A DNA stretch of 64,000 nucleotides from assembly GCA_035606355.1 (NCBI GenBank), contig DATNFO010000041.1, positions 124,001 to 188,000 on the forward strand. Direction: 5' to 3'. A program made the translations under genes and the position numbers. Shown here in pieces: positions 24,123 through 32,221 of the stretch. Every line of letters begins with the position of its first letter. Position 1 is the stretch's first letter. The stretch is from Sulfopaludibacter sp035606355. GTDB lineage: Bacteria; Acidobacteriota; Terriglobia; Bryobacterales; Bryobacteraceae. Below the pieces are notes generated by a model, which was not told the origin of the DNA, did no database searches, and worked only from the letters and a program-made list of their open reading frames with translations.

Positions 24123-25013
24123 ATGTTTTCATTCAGCAGCGAGCAGTTTCGATTGAATGTGGGTCTCGCCGAGATGTTGAAGGGCGGCGTGATCATGGAT
24201 GTCACCAATGCCGATCAGGCGAAGATCGCCGAGGACGCAGGCGCGTCGGCGGTGATGGCGCTGGAGCGCGTGCCGAGCGATATCCGCAAAGAAGGCGGGG
24301 TGGCGCGCATGGCGAACATTTCGGTGATCGAAGAGATCATGAACACGGTGGATATTCCGGTGATGGCGAAGGCGCGCATCGGACATTTCATGGAAGCGCG
24401 CATTCTGGAAGCGCTGGGCGTGGACTACATCGATGAGAGCGAAGTGCTTACGCCGGCGGACGAAGAACATCACATCGACAAGCGCGCGTTCAAGACGCCG
24501 TTCGTCTGCGGCGCGCGGAATCTTGGCGAGGCGCTGCGGCGGATTGCGGAAGGCGCGGCCATGATCCGCACGAAGGGCGAGGCAGGCAGCGGAAACATTG
24601 TGGAGGCCGTGCGGCACATACGGACCATCGTCAAGGAGATGAAGCAGCTCACGGTGATGGGCAAGGAAGAGCTGGTGCATCAGGCGAAAAATCTGCAGGC
24701 TCCGCTGGAACTGGTGGAATGGGTGGCGCAGAACGGAAAGCTGCCGGTGCCGAACTTCTCGGCGGGCGGAATTGCGACTCCGGCGGATGCCGCGCTGGTG
24801 ATGCAGTTGGGCGCAGAGGCGGTGTTTGTGGGATCGGGAATCTTCAAATCGAACGACCCGAAGGAGCGCGCCGAAGCGATCGTCAAGGCCGCGAAGAATT
24901 TCAATAATCCGGAAGCGCTGCTGGAGGCGAGCCGGAGCCTGGGTACGGCGATGCCGGGGCTCGACATTTCGAAGATGCCGGAATCCGAACTGCTGCAGAC
25001 CAGGGGCTGGTAG
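24123..25013 (+). CDS. pdxS: Pyridoxal 5'-phosphate synthase, synthase subunit
   Basis: A 296-residue TIM-barrel enzyme making PLP directly from ribose 5-phosphate, glyceraldehyde 3-phosphate and ammonia. Conserved runs include KGGVIMDVTNADQAKIAEDA, ALERVPSDIRKEGGVARM and MAKARIGHFMEA with K83, and MIRTKGEAGSGN with K151; these two lysines carry the covalent intermediates. ATG 24123 follows a good AGGAG, and the length is typical; the frame extends upstream only as a shadow of the regulator. PdxS works in a 12+12 complex with PdxT, encoded with no gap downstream. The presence of this pair implies the DXP-independent B6 route. Confidence 0.97.
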   Translation: MFSFSSEQFRLNVGLAEMLKGGVIMDVTNADQAKIAEDAGASAVMALERVPSDIRKEGGVARMANISVIEEIMNTVDIPVMAKARIGHFMEARILEALGVDYIDESEVLTPADEEHHIDKRAFKTPFVCGARNLGEALRRIAEGAAMIRTKGEAGSGNIVEAVRHIRTIVKEMKQLTVMGKEELVHQAKNLQAPLELVEWVAQNGKLPVPNFSAGGIATPADAALVMQLGAEAVFVGSGIFKSNDPKERAEAIVKAAKNFNNPEALLEASRSLGTAMPGLDISKMPESELLQTRGW

Positions 25014-25574
25014 ATGAAGAAAGTGGGAGTGCTCTCGCTGCAGGGCGATTTCGCGGCGCACGGCGCGGCGCTGGAACGAGCGGGCGCGGAGCCTGTGTAT
25101 GTTCGTGAACGGGAACAGCTCGACGGGGTCGACGGGCTGATCATTCCGGGCGGCGAGAGCACCACCATGTTGAAGCTGCTGCGATATGAAAATCTTCTGG
25201 AGGCGCTGCGCGAATTCGGCCGCAAGAAGCCGGTTTTCGGAACATGCGCGGGCGCCATTCTGCTGGCGCGGGAAGTGAGCCATCCGGAGCAGGAGAGTCT
25301 CGGGCTGATGGATATTGCGGTGGAGAGGAATGGGTACGGGCGGCAGTTGGACAGCCGTGTGGTGAAACTTGCCGCCGGTAAGGAACTGGGCGATGTGGAG
25401 GCCGTATTCATTCGCGCACCGATCATTCGCCGGGTGGGCGAAAATGTCAAAGTGATTGCGACTTACGAGAAGGATCCCGTGCTGGTGGACGATGGGAGAC
25501 ACCTGGCGGCGACGTTCCATCCGGAACTGACGAGCGACTCGCGCATTCACGAACTTTTCCTGGAGAAGCTGTGA
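25014..25574 (+). CDS. pdxT: Pyridoxal 5'-phosphate synthase, glutaminase subunit
   Basis: A 186-residue class I glutamine amidotransferase supplying ammonia to PdxS. The oxyanion loop GGESTTMLKLL and nucleophile C78 in FGTCAGAILLA are present, with the catalytic His-Glu pair in the C-terminal FHPELTSD. The start codon directly follows the pdxS stop, so translation is coupled. The stop overlaps the next gene (GTGA). Length and motifs match the family; no anomaly seen. Confidence 0.96.
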   Translation: MKKVGVLSLQGDFAAHGAALERAGAEPVYVREREQLDGVDGLIIPGGESTTMLKLLRYENLLEALREFGRKKPVFGTCAGAILLAREVSHPEQESLGLMDIAVERNGYGRQLDSRVVKLAAGKELGDVEAVFIRAPIIRRVGENVKVIATYEKDPVLVDDGRHLAATFHPELTSDSRIHELFLEKL

Positions 25575-26035
25575 GGCCACCCGAAGAGGAGCAAAAGACG
25601 CGCGTGCTGTTCGTATGCATCGGCAACTCCTGCCGGAGCCAGATGGCGGAGGGGTTTGCGCGGGCTTACGGCAGCGACGTGCTGATTCCGGCGAGCGCGG
25701 GGCTGTCTCCGGCATTCACGGTTGCGCCTGATACGATGCGGGCGATGCATGAAAAAAATGTCGATTTGCGAGACCAGTTTCCGAAGAGCATCCAGCATTT
25801 GGGGCGGTCGCAATTCGATCTGGTGGTAAATATGTGCGGCCGGACTATGCCGAAAATTCCGGGCGCGAAGTTGATCGAATGGGACGTGCCGGATCCGGTC
25901 GCGATGGACTATAAAACGCATTGCGAAGTGCGCGACCAGATTGAAACGCTGGTGATGCGCCTGGTGATGGATTTGCGGCACCAACAGCAGCAGGCCCGAT
26001 TCCGCGGTCAGGGATCCGGCCAGTTTCCCGTCTGA
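25571..26035 (+). CDS. Low-molecular-weight phosphatase / arsenate-reductase-like protein
   Basis: A 154-residue protein with the P-loop C-x5-R of this fold at C16-R22 (VCIGNSCRSQMAEGFAR) and the general-acid DP in WDVPDPV. Members are either protein tyrosine phosphatases or thioredoxin-linked arsenate reductases (ArsC). A second internal cysteine in VVNMCGRTMPK is in the region where ArsC carries a redox cysteine, so arsenate reduction is possible, but no ars genes are nearby. GTG 25571 overlaps the pdxT stop, so it belongs to the vitamin B6 operon. Why a phosphatase should be coupled to PLP synthesis is unclear. Confidence 0.82.
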   Translation: MRPPEEEQKTRVLFVCIGNSCRSQMAEGFARAYGSDVLIPASAGLSPAFTVAPDTMRAMHEKNVDLRDQFPKSIQHLGRSQFDLVVNMCGRTMPKIPGAKLIEWDVPDPVAMDYKTHCEVRDQIETLVMRLVMDLRHQQQQARFRGQGSGQFPV

Positions 26036-26166
26036 AGTTTTTTCCTCTTTCCAGGTCTTGTCAGCCGCGCTCCGGCCACGGGCGCATGGTTCTACACGTG
26101 TGGTTCTGCAATTGCTGTTTGAAAGGCGCAGCCAGCATCGCGTTTTTTGAAAGGAGCATAGCAATC

Positions 26167-26658
26167 ATGGAACGTGACATGGACGATATGAGGATGGCTT
26201 CCGCTCCGGCGGATACGGAACTGGATGAAGTCAATGTGCGGAACGACGACGATTGGGATGACGAGGATACACACCGGTATCGCCGCGTAATGAGCGCGGG
26301 GACACTGGCGGGCGATCGCGTACGCAACTCGGCGGGCGAGGACCTCGGCAAGATCGAAGAGATCATGATCGATGTACCGAGCGGCCGGATCGCGTATGCG
26401 GTGCTTTCCTTCGGAGGGTTCCTGGGAATCGGGGACAAGCTCTTCGCGATCCCGTGGCGGGCGCTCACGCTCAACGAAAAAGATCATGAGTTCATCCTGA
26501 ACGTGGACCGGCAGCGGATGGAGAATGCGCCGGGGTTCGACAAGGACAACTGGCCGGACATGGCCAGCCCGGACTTCGGCAACTCGGTGCAGAACTATTG
26601 GAACGCTCCGCAGCAGGGCGATTCGACATTCGATCGCGACAGAAACCGCAATTTGTGA
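26167..26658 (+). CDS. PRC-barrel domain protein
   Basis: A 163-residue protein. An acidic N-terminal tail (NVRNDDDWDDEDTHRYR) precedes a PRC-barrel at about residues 40-110: SAGTLAGDRVRNSAGEDLGK, IEEIMIDVPSGRIAYAVLSF and GIGDKLFAIPWRAL. A low-complexity C-terminus rich in Asp, Asn and Arg follows. PRC-barrel proteins of this kind are common among bacterial stress-induced genes. ATG 26167 has an AAAGGAG about 12 bases upstream; the frame is open to 26086 but without a site. A strong terminator follows, so it is transcribed alone, just before the glycan island. Confidence 0.85.
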   Translation: MERDMDDMRMASAPADTELDEVNVRNDDDWDDEDTHRYRRVMSAGTLAGDRVRNSAGEDLGKIEEIMIDVPSGRIAYAVLSFGGFLGIGDKLFAIPWRALTLNEKDHEFILNVDRQRMENAPGFDKDNWPDMASPDFGNSVQNYWNAPQQGDSTFDRDRNRNL

Positions 26659-26682
26659 TTTGAGGCCAAATAGGCCTTCTTT

Positions 26683-26728
26683 CGGCAGCTTTGTGGGAGA
26701 AAACCCGCGAAAGCTGCCGATTTTTTTT
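26683..26728 (+). terminator. Strong intrinsic terminator after the PRC-barrel gene
   Basis: CGGCAGCTTT (26683-26692) pairs perfectly with AAAGCTGCCG (26710-26719), followed by one A and eight T. It marks the left boundary of the following gene island. The 159 bases from here to 26887 hold no gene. Confidence 0.92.
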
Positions 26729-26887
26729 GCGCAACACTCCGCTTCGTTGAGTTGCAAACGTTGGGGCTTTCCAGGCGTTTATTTTGAAACACCGGAGCCT
26801 TGCTACAAACCCTGTGGACCCGTTGTGATGAAAAGGTAAGTACCTTTCGCCCGGATCGGGGGGCGAATCAAGGGGAGCACACAAGGG

Positions 26888-28009
26888 ATGAGAAAACGAA
26901 TACTGGTGACGGGCGGGGCGGGATTCATTGGATCGCACTTGTGCAATGAGCTATTGGAGCAGGGGTACCGGGTGCGCGTTCTGGATAACCTTTCCGAACA
27001 GGTTCACGGTCCGGGAAGGAAGCGGCCGCGATATCTGGACCCGCAAGTCGAGCTGCAGGTGGGAGACATTCGCGACGCCGATGAACTGCGCAAAGCGCTG
27101 GCGGGTGTGGACGCGGTGTATCACATGGTGGCGGCGGTAGGCGTGGGTCAGAGCATGTATCAGATCCGCGAATACACCAGCATCAACAATATGGGGACGG
27201 CAGTGCTGCTGGAAGCGCTGATCGAAAAGAAAGTTCAGCGGCTGATTGTCGCTTCGAGCATGAGCATCTACGGCGAAGGATTGTACAAAGCCGCCGATGG
27301 CACTACTCGCGTGGCACAGGAACGTTCGATCCAGCAGTTGAAGGCAGGCGACTGGCAGGTGCGGGATGAGCGCGGCGAAGACCTGACGCCGATTCCGACT
27401 CCCGAAACAAAGCCGCCGAACCTGGCGTCGATTTACGCTCTCAACAAGTACGATCAGGAGCGCATGTGCCTGATGATCGGGCGCGCGTACGGGATTCCGG
27501 CGGTGGCGATGCGGTTCTTCAACGTGTACGGGCCGAACCAGGCGCTATCCAATCCGTACACGGGCGTGCTGGCGATCTTCGCGTCGAGCATTCTGAACGG
27601 CAAGGCTCCGATGATTTTCGAGGATGGCTATCAGCAGCGCGATTTCGTCAGCGTGTACGATGTGGCGCGCGCGCTCCGTCTGGCGCTGGAAACACCGGAG
27701 GCGGCAGGCAAAGCATTCAACGTGGGGAGCGGGAAGCGGTATTCCATCCGCACGGTGGCGCAACGCATGGCAACGGTGCTGGGCCACGAAAAACTGCGGC
27801 CGGAGATCACCGGTAAGTACCGTGTGGGCGATATACGCCACTGTTTCGCGGACATTTCGCTGGCGCGCGAGGTGCTGGGGTATCAGCCTCAGGTAACGCT
27901 GGAAGAAGGGCTGACGAACCTCGCCGGGTGGCTGGAAAAACAGACGGTGCAGAGCCGTGTCGCCGATGCGTGCAATGAGCTGGCGATGCGCGGATTGATG
28001 GTCGGGTGA
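26888..28009 (+). CDS. NAD-dependent epimerase/dehydratase (extended SDR)
   Basis: A 373-residue nucleotide-sugar-type epimerase or dehydratase. The NAD-binding loop is at the N-terminus (LVTGGAGFIGSHLCNELL), the active-site YxxxK occurs in IYALNKYDQE with SSMSIYGEG before it, and FNVYGPNQALSNPYTG is a typical substrate-loop motif. It likely converts one NDP-sugar into another for the glycosyltransferases in the same gene string. The insertion around residues 135-175 (KAADGTTRVAQERSIQQLK onward) is longer than in GalE. The start has AAGGG/GGGGAG upstream. It heads a run of thirteen codirectional genes, with four bases to the next. Confidence 0.9.
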   Translation: MRKRILVTGGAGFIGSHLCNELLEQGYRVRVLDNLSEQVHGPGRKRPRYLDPQVELQVGDIRDADELRKALAGVDAVYHMVAAVGVGQSMYQIREYTSINNMGTAVLLEALIEKKVQRLIVASSMSIYGEGLYKAADGTTRVAQERSIQQLKAGDWQVRDERGEDLTPIPTPETKPPNLASIYALNKYDQERMCLMIGRAYGIPAVAMRFFNVYGPNQALSNPYTGVLAIFASSILNGKAPMIFEDGYQQRDFVSVYDVARALRLALETPEAAGKAFNVGSGKRYSIRTVAQRMATVLGHEKLRPEITGKYRVGDIRHCFADISLAREVLGYQPQVTLEEGLTNLAGWLEKQTVQSRVADACNELAMRGLMVG

Positions 28010-28013
28010 GCCT

Positions 28014-29300
28014 ATGCGATACGCGCTGGTGAATCCTCCTTGGACGTTCGACGGCAGCATTTATTTCGGCTGCCGTGAGCCGCACTTGCCGCTGGAGTAC
28101 GGGTATGCGCGGGCGCTATTGGAGCGCGCCGGTCATGAAGTACTGCTGGTGGATGCGCAACTAGAAGAGCTCGCTCCGGAAGAGATTCGCCGGCGGGTTC
28201 GAAACTTCGGGCCCGACTTCACGGTGGTGACGTCCGCTCCCAGCTACCTGTTCTGGCGCTGCGCTCCGCCCGAGCTACGGGTTCCGCAGGAGATGACGGC
28301 GCTGCTGCGCAACGTGGGGGGCACGATGGTGGCGGTTGGTCCGCATGCGTCCACTACTCCGCGGACGACGCTTCGCAAACTCGGCGCGGACGTGGTGGTG
28401 CTCGGGGAATGCGAAGAGACGCTGCCGCTGCTGACGGGCGATTGGGCGCATGTTCCCTCCATCTGTTTCCAGCGGGAGGGGGAAGCTGTGGTTACCGGCA
28501 GTCCGCACTCCTGTGACATGAACACGCTGCCGGCGCTGCGCTGGGAAGCGGCTCTGGTGGCGCGGCATCATCACCATCACCATCGATTCGAGGCTCCCCC
28601 GCAGGGTCCGGGCGCGGAGATGGAGACGTCGCGCGGGTGTCCGTATCACTGCACGTTCTGCGCGAAGGACAATTTCCGCGACGATTTCCGGCGGCGGCCG
28701 CTCGACACCGTGATGGAAGAAGTACATGGCTTGGTGGAGAACGGCGTGGAGTACATTTACTTCATCGACGAGATCTTTCTGCCGAACAAACCTCTGCTGG
28801 AAGCGCTGGTGCCGCTGCGCGTGAAGCTGGGACTGCAGACGCGGATCGACCTGTGGAGCACGGAGATGCTCGAGCTGCTGGGGCGCGCGGGATGCGTTTC
28901 GGTGGAGGCGGGCGTGGAGAGCATCACGGAGGAGGGCCGGGCGCTGCTGGATAAGAAGTGCAAGCTATCGACATCACAGCTTGCCGAGCGGCTGATTTTC
29001 GCGAAGAAGCACATTCCGTTTGTGCAGGCGAACCTGCTCGAAATGGAGCAGGACGACGTGGAGGCGATCGAGGCCTGGCGCGAGCATCTGCAGGCGCACG
29101 GAGTATGGGCGAATAAGCCGGTGCCGTTGTTCGTCTACCCGGGATCGCCCGAGTACACGCGCAAATGGGGCGACGCCGACGATCGCGCGTGGGAGCGCGC
29201 GCACGAACACTACATCTCCATCAACAACGAGTTCAGCGACATTCAGGAACAGAAGCCGCTGCCGCTGGTGCAGCTCGAGTGTTCGCATGAAAATTCCTAG
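28014..29300 (+). CDS. B12-binding-type radical SAM protein with a natural six-His tract
   Basis: A 428-residue protein. Residues 1-150 resemble a cobalamin-binding Rossmann domain (YALVNPPWTFDGSIYFG, EYGYARALLERAGHEVLLVD). The radical SAM domain follows, with the cluster cysteines C209-x3-C213-x2-C216 in SRGCPYHCTFCAKDNF. Just before it, residues 185-190 are six consecutive histidines. B12-dependent radical SAM enzymes methylate or rearrange unreactive carbons. It sits between an epimerase and a GT4, so a sugar or glycolipid substrate is likely. From memory it resembles a family linked to oligosaccharide cassettes in rhizobia (the TIGR04295 / rhizo-twelve group), not checked here. The last bases overlap the GT4 start. 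Confidence 0.88.
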   Translation: MRYALVNPPWTFDGSIYFGCREPHLPLEYGYARALLERAGHEVLLVDAQLEELAPEEIRRRVRNFGPDFTVVTSAPSYLFWRCAPPELRVPQEMTALLRNVGGTMVAVGPHASTTPRTTLRKLGADVVVLGECEETLPLLTGDWAHVPSICFQREGEAVVTGSPHSCDMNTLPALRWEAALVARHHHHHHRFEAPPQGPGAEMETSRGCPYHCTFCAKDNFRDDFRRRPLDTVMEEVHGLVENGVEYIYFIDEIFLPNKPLLEALVPLRVKLGLQTRIDLWSTEMLELLGRAGCVSVEAGVESITEEGRALLDKKCKLSTSQLAERLIFAKKHIPFVQANLLEMEQDDVEAIEAWREHLQAHGVWANKPVPLFVYPGSPEYTRKWGDADDRAWERAHEHYISINNEFSDIQEQKPLPLVQLECSHENS

Positions 29301-30393
29301 CCGGGTGCTGATGACCGCCGATACGGTAGGCGGCGTGTGGACGTATGCGCTGGAACTGGGCGGCGGACTGGCCGAGCGCGGAGTGCAGATCGGGCTGGCG
29401 GCCATGGGGGGCGCGCCGGATGCGCATCAGCGGCGGGATGCGGAGTCGATTGCCGGGCTGGAGCTGTTCGCCAGTCCATTCAAGCTGGAGTGGATGGACG
29501 AGCCCTGGGAAGATGTCGAGCGGGCGGGGAAGTGGCTGCTGGAGCTGGAACGGCAATTCTGCCCGGACGTGATCCACTTGAACAATTACGCGCACGGGTC
29601 GCTGCCGTTTTGCGCGCCGGTAGTAGCGGTGGGGCACTCTTGCGTGCTTTCGTGGTGGCGGGCCGTGCGCGGCGGCGATGCTCCCGCGGAGTGGGACCGG
29701 TATCGCGATGTGGTGCGCACGGGTTTGGCTTCCGCCGACCTGGTGCTCGCGCCCACCGCCGCGATGCTGGACGCCTTACACGAGCACTACGGTCCATTGA
29801 AGAATGCGGCTGTGTGTCCGAACGGCCGGTCAGTGGCGGGCGGCGAGACCGGCGGGCTCACGGCGTGTAAGCAGCCGTTCGTCTTCACGGCCGGCCGGGT
29901 GTGGGACGAGGCCAAGAATCTGCCGGCGCTGGAGCAAATCGCGCATGAGCTGCCGTGGCCTGTCTACGTCGCGGGAGACAACCGGCATCCGTCGACTCAG
30001 GAAGCGCGGACGTGCGGAGCGTGCCGCTATCTCGGCAAGCTTCCGGCGAAGCAGATGCTGTGGTGGCTGGAGCGCGCGGCGATTTACGCATTGCCGGCGC
30101 GGTATGAGCCTTTCGGACTCTCCATTCTTGAAGCGGCGCTGTGCGGGTGCGCGCTGGTGCTCGGCGACATCGCGAGCCTGCGGGAGGTGTGGGGCGATGC
30201 GGCGATTTACGTAAATCCGAGCGATCCGCAAGCGCTTGCCGAAAAGTTGCGGCGCCTGATCGAAAGGCCCGAGAGAAGAATCGAACTGGCGGCGAGAGCT
30301 CATGCACGCGCTCTCGAATGGAACAGCCGGCGAATGGTAGAGGCGTATCTCGCAGCTTACGATGGGCTGCTGAGCCAAGCGATGGTCGCGTGA
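29287..30393 (+). CDS. GT4-type glycosyltransferase
   Basis: A 368-residue GT-B enzyme. The N-terminal domain begins VLMTADTVGGVWTYALELG, with the glycine-rich loop seen in GT4 enzymes that act on surface glycans. The C-terminal donor-binding domain has FTAGRVWDEAKNLP, ALPARYEPFGLSILEAALCG (the E-x7-E motif) and SLREVWGDAAIYV. The ATG at 29287 overlaps the radical SAM stop by 14 bases, which fixes the start; the upstream open frame is a shadow of that gene. It should add a sugar to the product of this gene island, with the donor unknown. Three bases separate it from the glycosidase-like gene. Confidence 0.88.
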   Translation: MKIPSRVLMTADTVGGVWTYALELGGGLAERGVQIGLAAMGGAPDAHQRRDAESIAGLELFASPFKLEWMDEPWEDVERAGKWLLELERQFCPDVIHLNNYAHGSLPFCAPVVAVGHSCVLSWWRAVRGGDAPAEWDRYRDVVRTGLASADLVLAPTAAMLDALHEHYGPLKNAAVCPNGRSVAGGETGGLTACKQPFVFTAGRVWDEAKNLPALEQIAHELPWPVYVAGDNRHPSTQEARTCGACRYLGKLPAKQMLWWLERAAIYALPARYEPFGLSILEAALCGCALVLGDIASLREVWGDAAIYVNPSDPQALAEKLRRLIERPERRIELAARAHARALEWNSRRMVEAYLAAYDGLLSQAMVA

Positions 30394-30396
30394 GCG

Positions 30397-31608
30397 ATGC
30401 GGCGTCATAAGGAAGAGATTTTTCGTTTCACGAGCGAGCCGCTACGGTTCGCGACGGGCCTGGAGTGCAGCTATCCGAAGGTACAGCACGGACGCCGCCG
30501 CGATGAGCTCGAAGAGACGGGGCATTACAAACACTGGCGCGAGGACTTCGAGTTGTGCCGCGAGATCGGCGCCCGATACGTGCGCTACGGTCCGCCGTAT
30601 TATCGAATGCACCTCGGCGACGGGAAGTACGACTTTTCGTGGACGGATGAAGTGCTGCCCGTAATGCGGAAGATGGGGCTTGTGCCCATCATCGACCTCT
30701 GCCATTTCGGATTGCCCGACTGGGCGGGCGATTTTCAGAACACGGAGTGGCCGGATCTGTTTGCAAAGTATGCTCGTGCGTTCGCGCAGAGGTATCCGTG
30801 GATTGCGCACTACACACCGGTGAACGAGATTCTGGTCTGCGCGCGATTCAGCGCGAAGCTGGGCTTGTGGAACGAGCAGCTCGCGGACGATAAGGCGCTG
30901 GTTCGGGCGCTAAAGAATCTGTGCCGGGCTACGCTGCTGGCATCCAGCGAAATTCTGGAAGCGATTCCGCATGCGGTATTCATTCAAAGCGAAACGGCGG
31001 AGGCGGTGCATGAGCGTTCGCCCGATCAACGGGAGAGGGTGAAATTCGCCAACGAGACCCGCTTCCTCACGTTCGATCTGTTGTATGGGCATTCGCTGAG
31101 CAGCGACGTGTTGCTCTTTCTTTTCGATAACGGTCTTTCCCGCAAGGAATACGAGTGGTTTATGCAAAACGGGGACCGCAACGATCCTCACTGCATCATG
31201 GGAATGGATTACTACGCCCGCAACGAGCGCTATGTAAAGCCGGATGGCGGAGAGGAATCGTCGGGACCTTCGCTGGGTTGGCATGCGATCGGCGCCGAAT
31301 ACTACTGGCGATATCACAAGCCGATGATGCTGACGGAAACGAACTGCCTGCACCCCGAGCACTCCGCGGAGTGGCTCTGGACGATGTGGCAAAACGTACA
31401 GCAACTCCGGAGTCAAGGCGTCCCGATGGTCGGCTTCACCTGGTACAGCCTGACGGACCAGGTGGATTGGGACATTCTGCTGCGCGAGATCCGCGGGCAC
31501 GTCAATGGCAACGGGCTTTACACGCTGGATCGCAAGCCGCGTCCGGTGGCGGAGGTCTTTCGCACACTGGCGCGGCAGTATGGTTCCGAACCCGTGCTGC
31601 CGGAGTAG
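30397..31608 (+). CDS. Clan-A glycoside hydrolase-like protein (beta-glucosidase / GH1-like)
   Basis: A 403-residue TIM-barrel enzyme. The acid/base glutamate is predicted as E144 in YTPVNEI, and the nucleophile as E314 in MLTETNCLH; both strands fit clan GH-A. Other typical segments are YVRYGPPYYRMHLGDGKYDF, LVPIIDLCHFGLPDWAG and VGFTWYSLTDQVDW. No signal peptide is present, so it acts in the cytoplasm, where a glycosidase beside glycosyltransferases could trim an intermediate or act as a transglycosidase. It may belong to a GH1-related family specific to this type of cluster. The start lies three bases after the GT4 stop. Confidence 0.85.
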   Translation: MRRHKEEIFRFTSEPLRFATGLECSYPKVQHGRRRDELEETGHYKHWREDFELCREIGARYVRYGPPYYRMHLGDGKYDFSWTDEVLPVMRKMGLVPIIDLCHFGLPDWAGDFQNTEWPDLFAKYARAFAQRYPWIAHYTPVNEILVCARFSAKLGLWNEQLADDKALVRALKNLCRATLLASSEILEAIPHAVFIQSETAEAVHERSPDQRERVKFANETRFLTFDLLYGHSLSSDVLLFLFDNGLSRKEYEWFMQNGDRNDPHCIMGMDYYARNERYVKPDGGEESSGPSLGWHAIGAEYYWRYHKPMMLTETNCLHPEHSAEWLWTMWQNVQQLRSQGVPMVGFTWYSLTDQVDWDILLREIRGHVNGNGLYTLDRKPRPVAEVFRTLARQYGSEPVLPE

Positions 31609-31635
31609 TGGCATTTCCCGTGCAGATTCTTTTGC

Positions 31636-32190
31636 ATGGGAGACCTACACAACTTGCGCGTGGCGATTGTAGCCACCGACGGATTTGAAGAAGCGGAATT
31701 GACGGAACCGTTGAAAGCGCTGCGCGACGCTGGCGCGCACGTGGACATTGTTTCCGACAAGGACCAAGTACAGGGATTCAAGCATCACGACAAAGCCGGC
31801 ACCGTGAAGGCGGATCGAAAGCTGGACGACGCACGTCCCGGCGATTACGACGGACTGGTGCTGCCCGGCGGCGCGCTCAATGCAGATCAGGCGCGCATGC
31901 TGCCGAAAGTACGCGAGTTCATCACCTCGTTCGACAAAGCGGCCAAGCCGATCGCCGCGATTTGCCATGCGCCGTGGGAATTGATCAGCGCGGGTATTCT
32001 GCGCGGCCGCAAGCTCACAAGCTGGAAAACGATCCAGGACGATGTTCGGAACGCGGGCGCCGAGTGGGTAGACCAGGACGTGGTGGTGGATCGCAACCTG
32101 GTGACCAGCAGAGGACCGCAGGATCTTCCGGCATTCAACCGCGAGACCATCAATCTGCTGTCGCACGTGCCGGCGGGGGCGAACCGCTGA
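31636..32190 (+). CDS. DJ-1/PfpI-family protein
   Basis: A 184-residue class I glutamine-amidotransferase-like fold. The nucleophilic elbow is AICHAPWELISAG with C110-H111, and the acidic residue near the N-terminus is in DGFEEAELTEPL, as in PfpI/YhbO-type proteins. Members act as chaperones, proteases or anti-glycation enzymes and are often stress-induced. It is 27 bases after the glycosidase-like gene and continues the same run. Its presence in a glycan cassette is unexpected and, with the next three genes, gives the island a stress-response flavour. Confidence 0.9.
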   Translation: MGDLHNLRVAIVATDGFEEAELTEPLKALRDAGAHVDIVSDKDQVQGFKHHDKAGTVKADRKLDDARPGDYDGLVLPGGALNADQARMLPKVREFITSFDKAAKPIAAICHAPWELISAGILRGRKLTSWKTIQDDVRNAGAEWVDQDVVVDRNLVTSRGPQDLPAFNRETINLLSHVPAGANR

Positions 32191-32221
32191 TGGTATGAGA
32201 CGGTATCTGGAGCCGGTCAAC

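Noticed and set aside
28566..28583. Hexahistidine tract as vector or tag contamination
   Set aside because: The tract is inside a long open frame with natural flanks, uses mixed CAT/CAC codons and is not next to a tag or cloning site.
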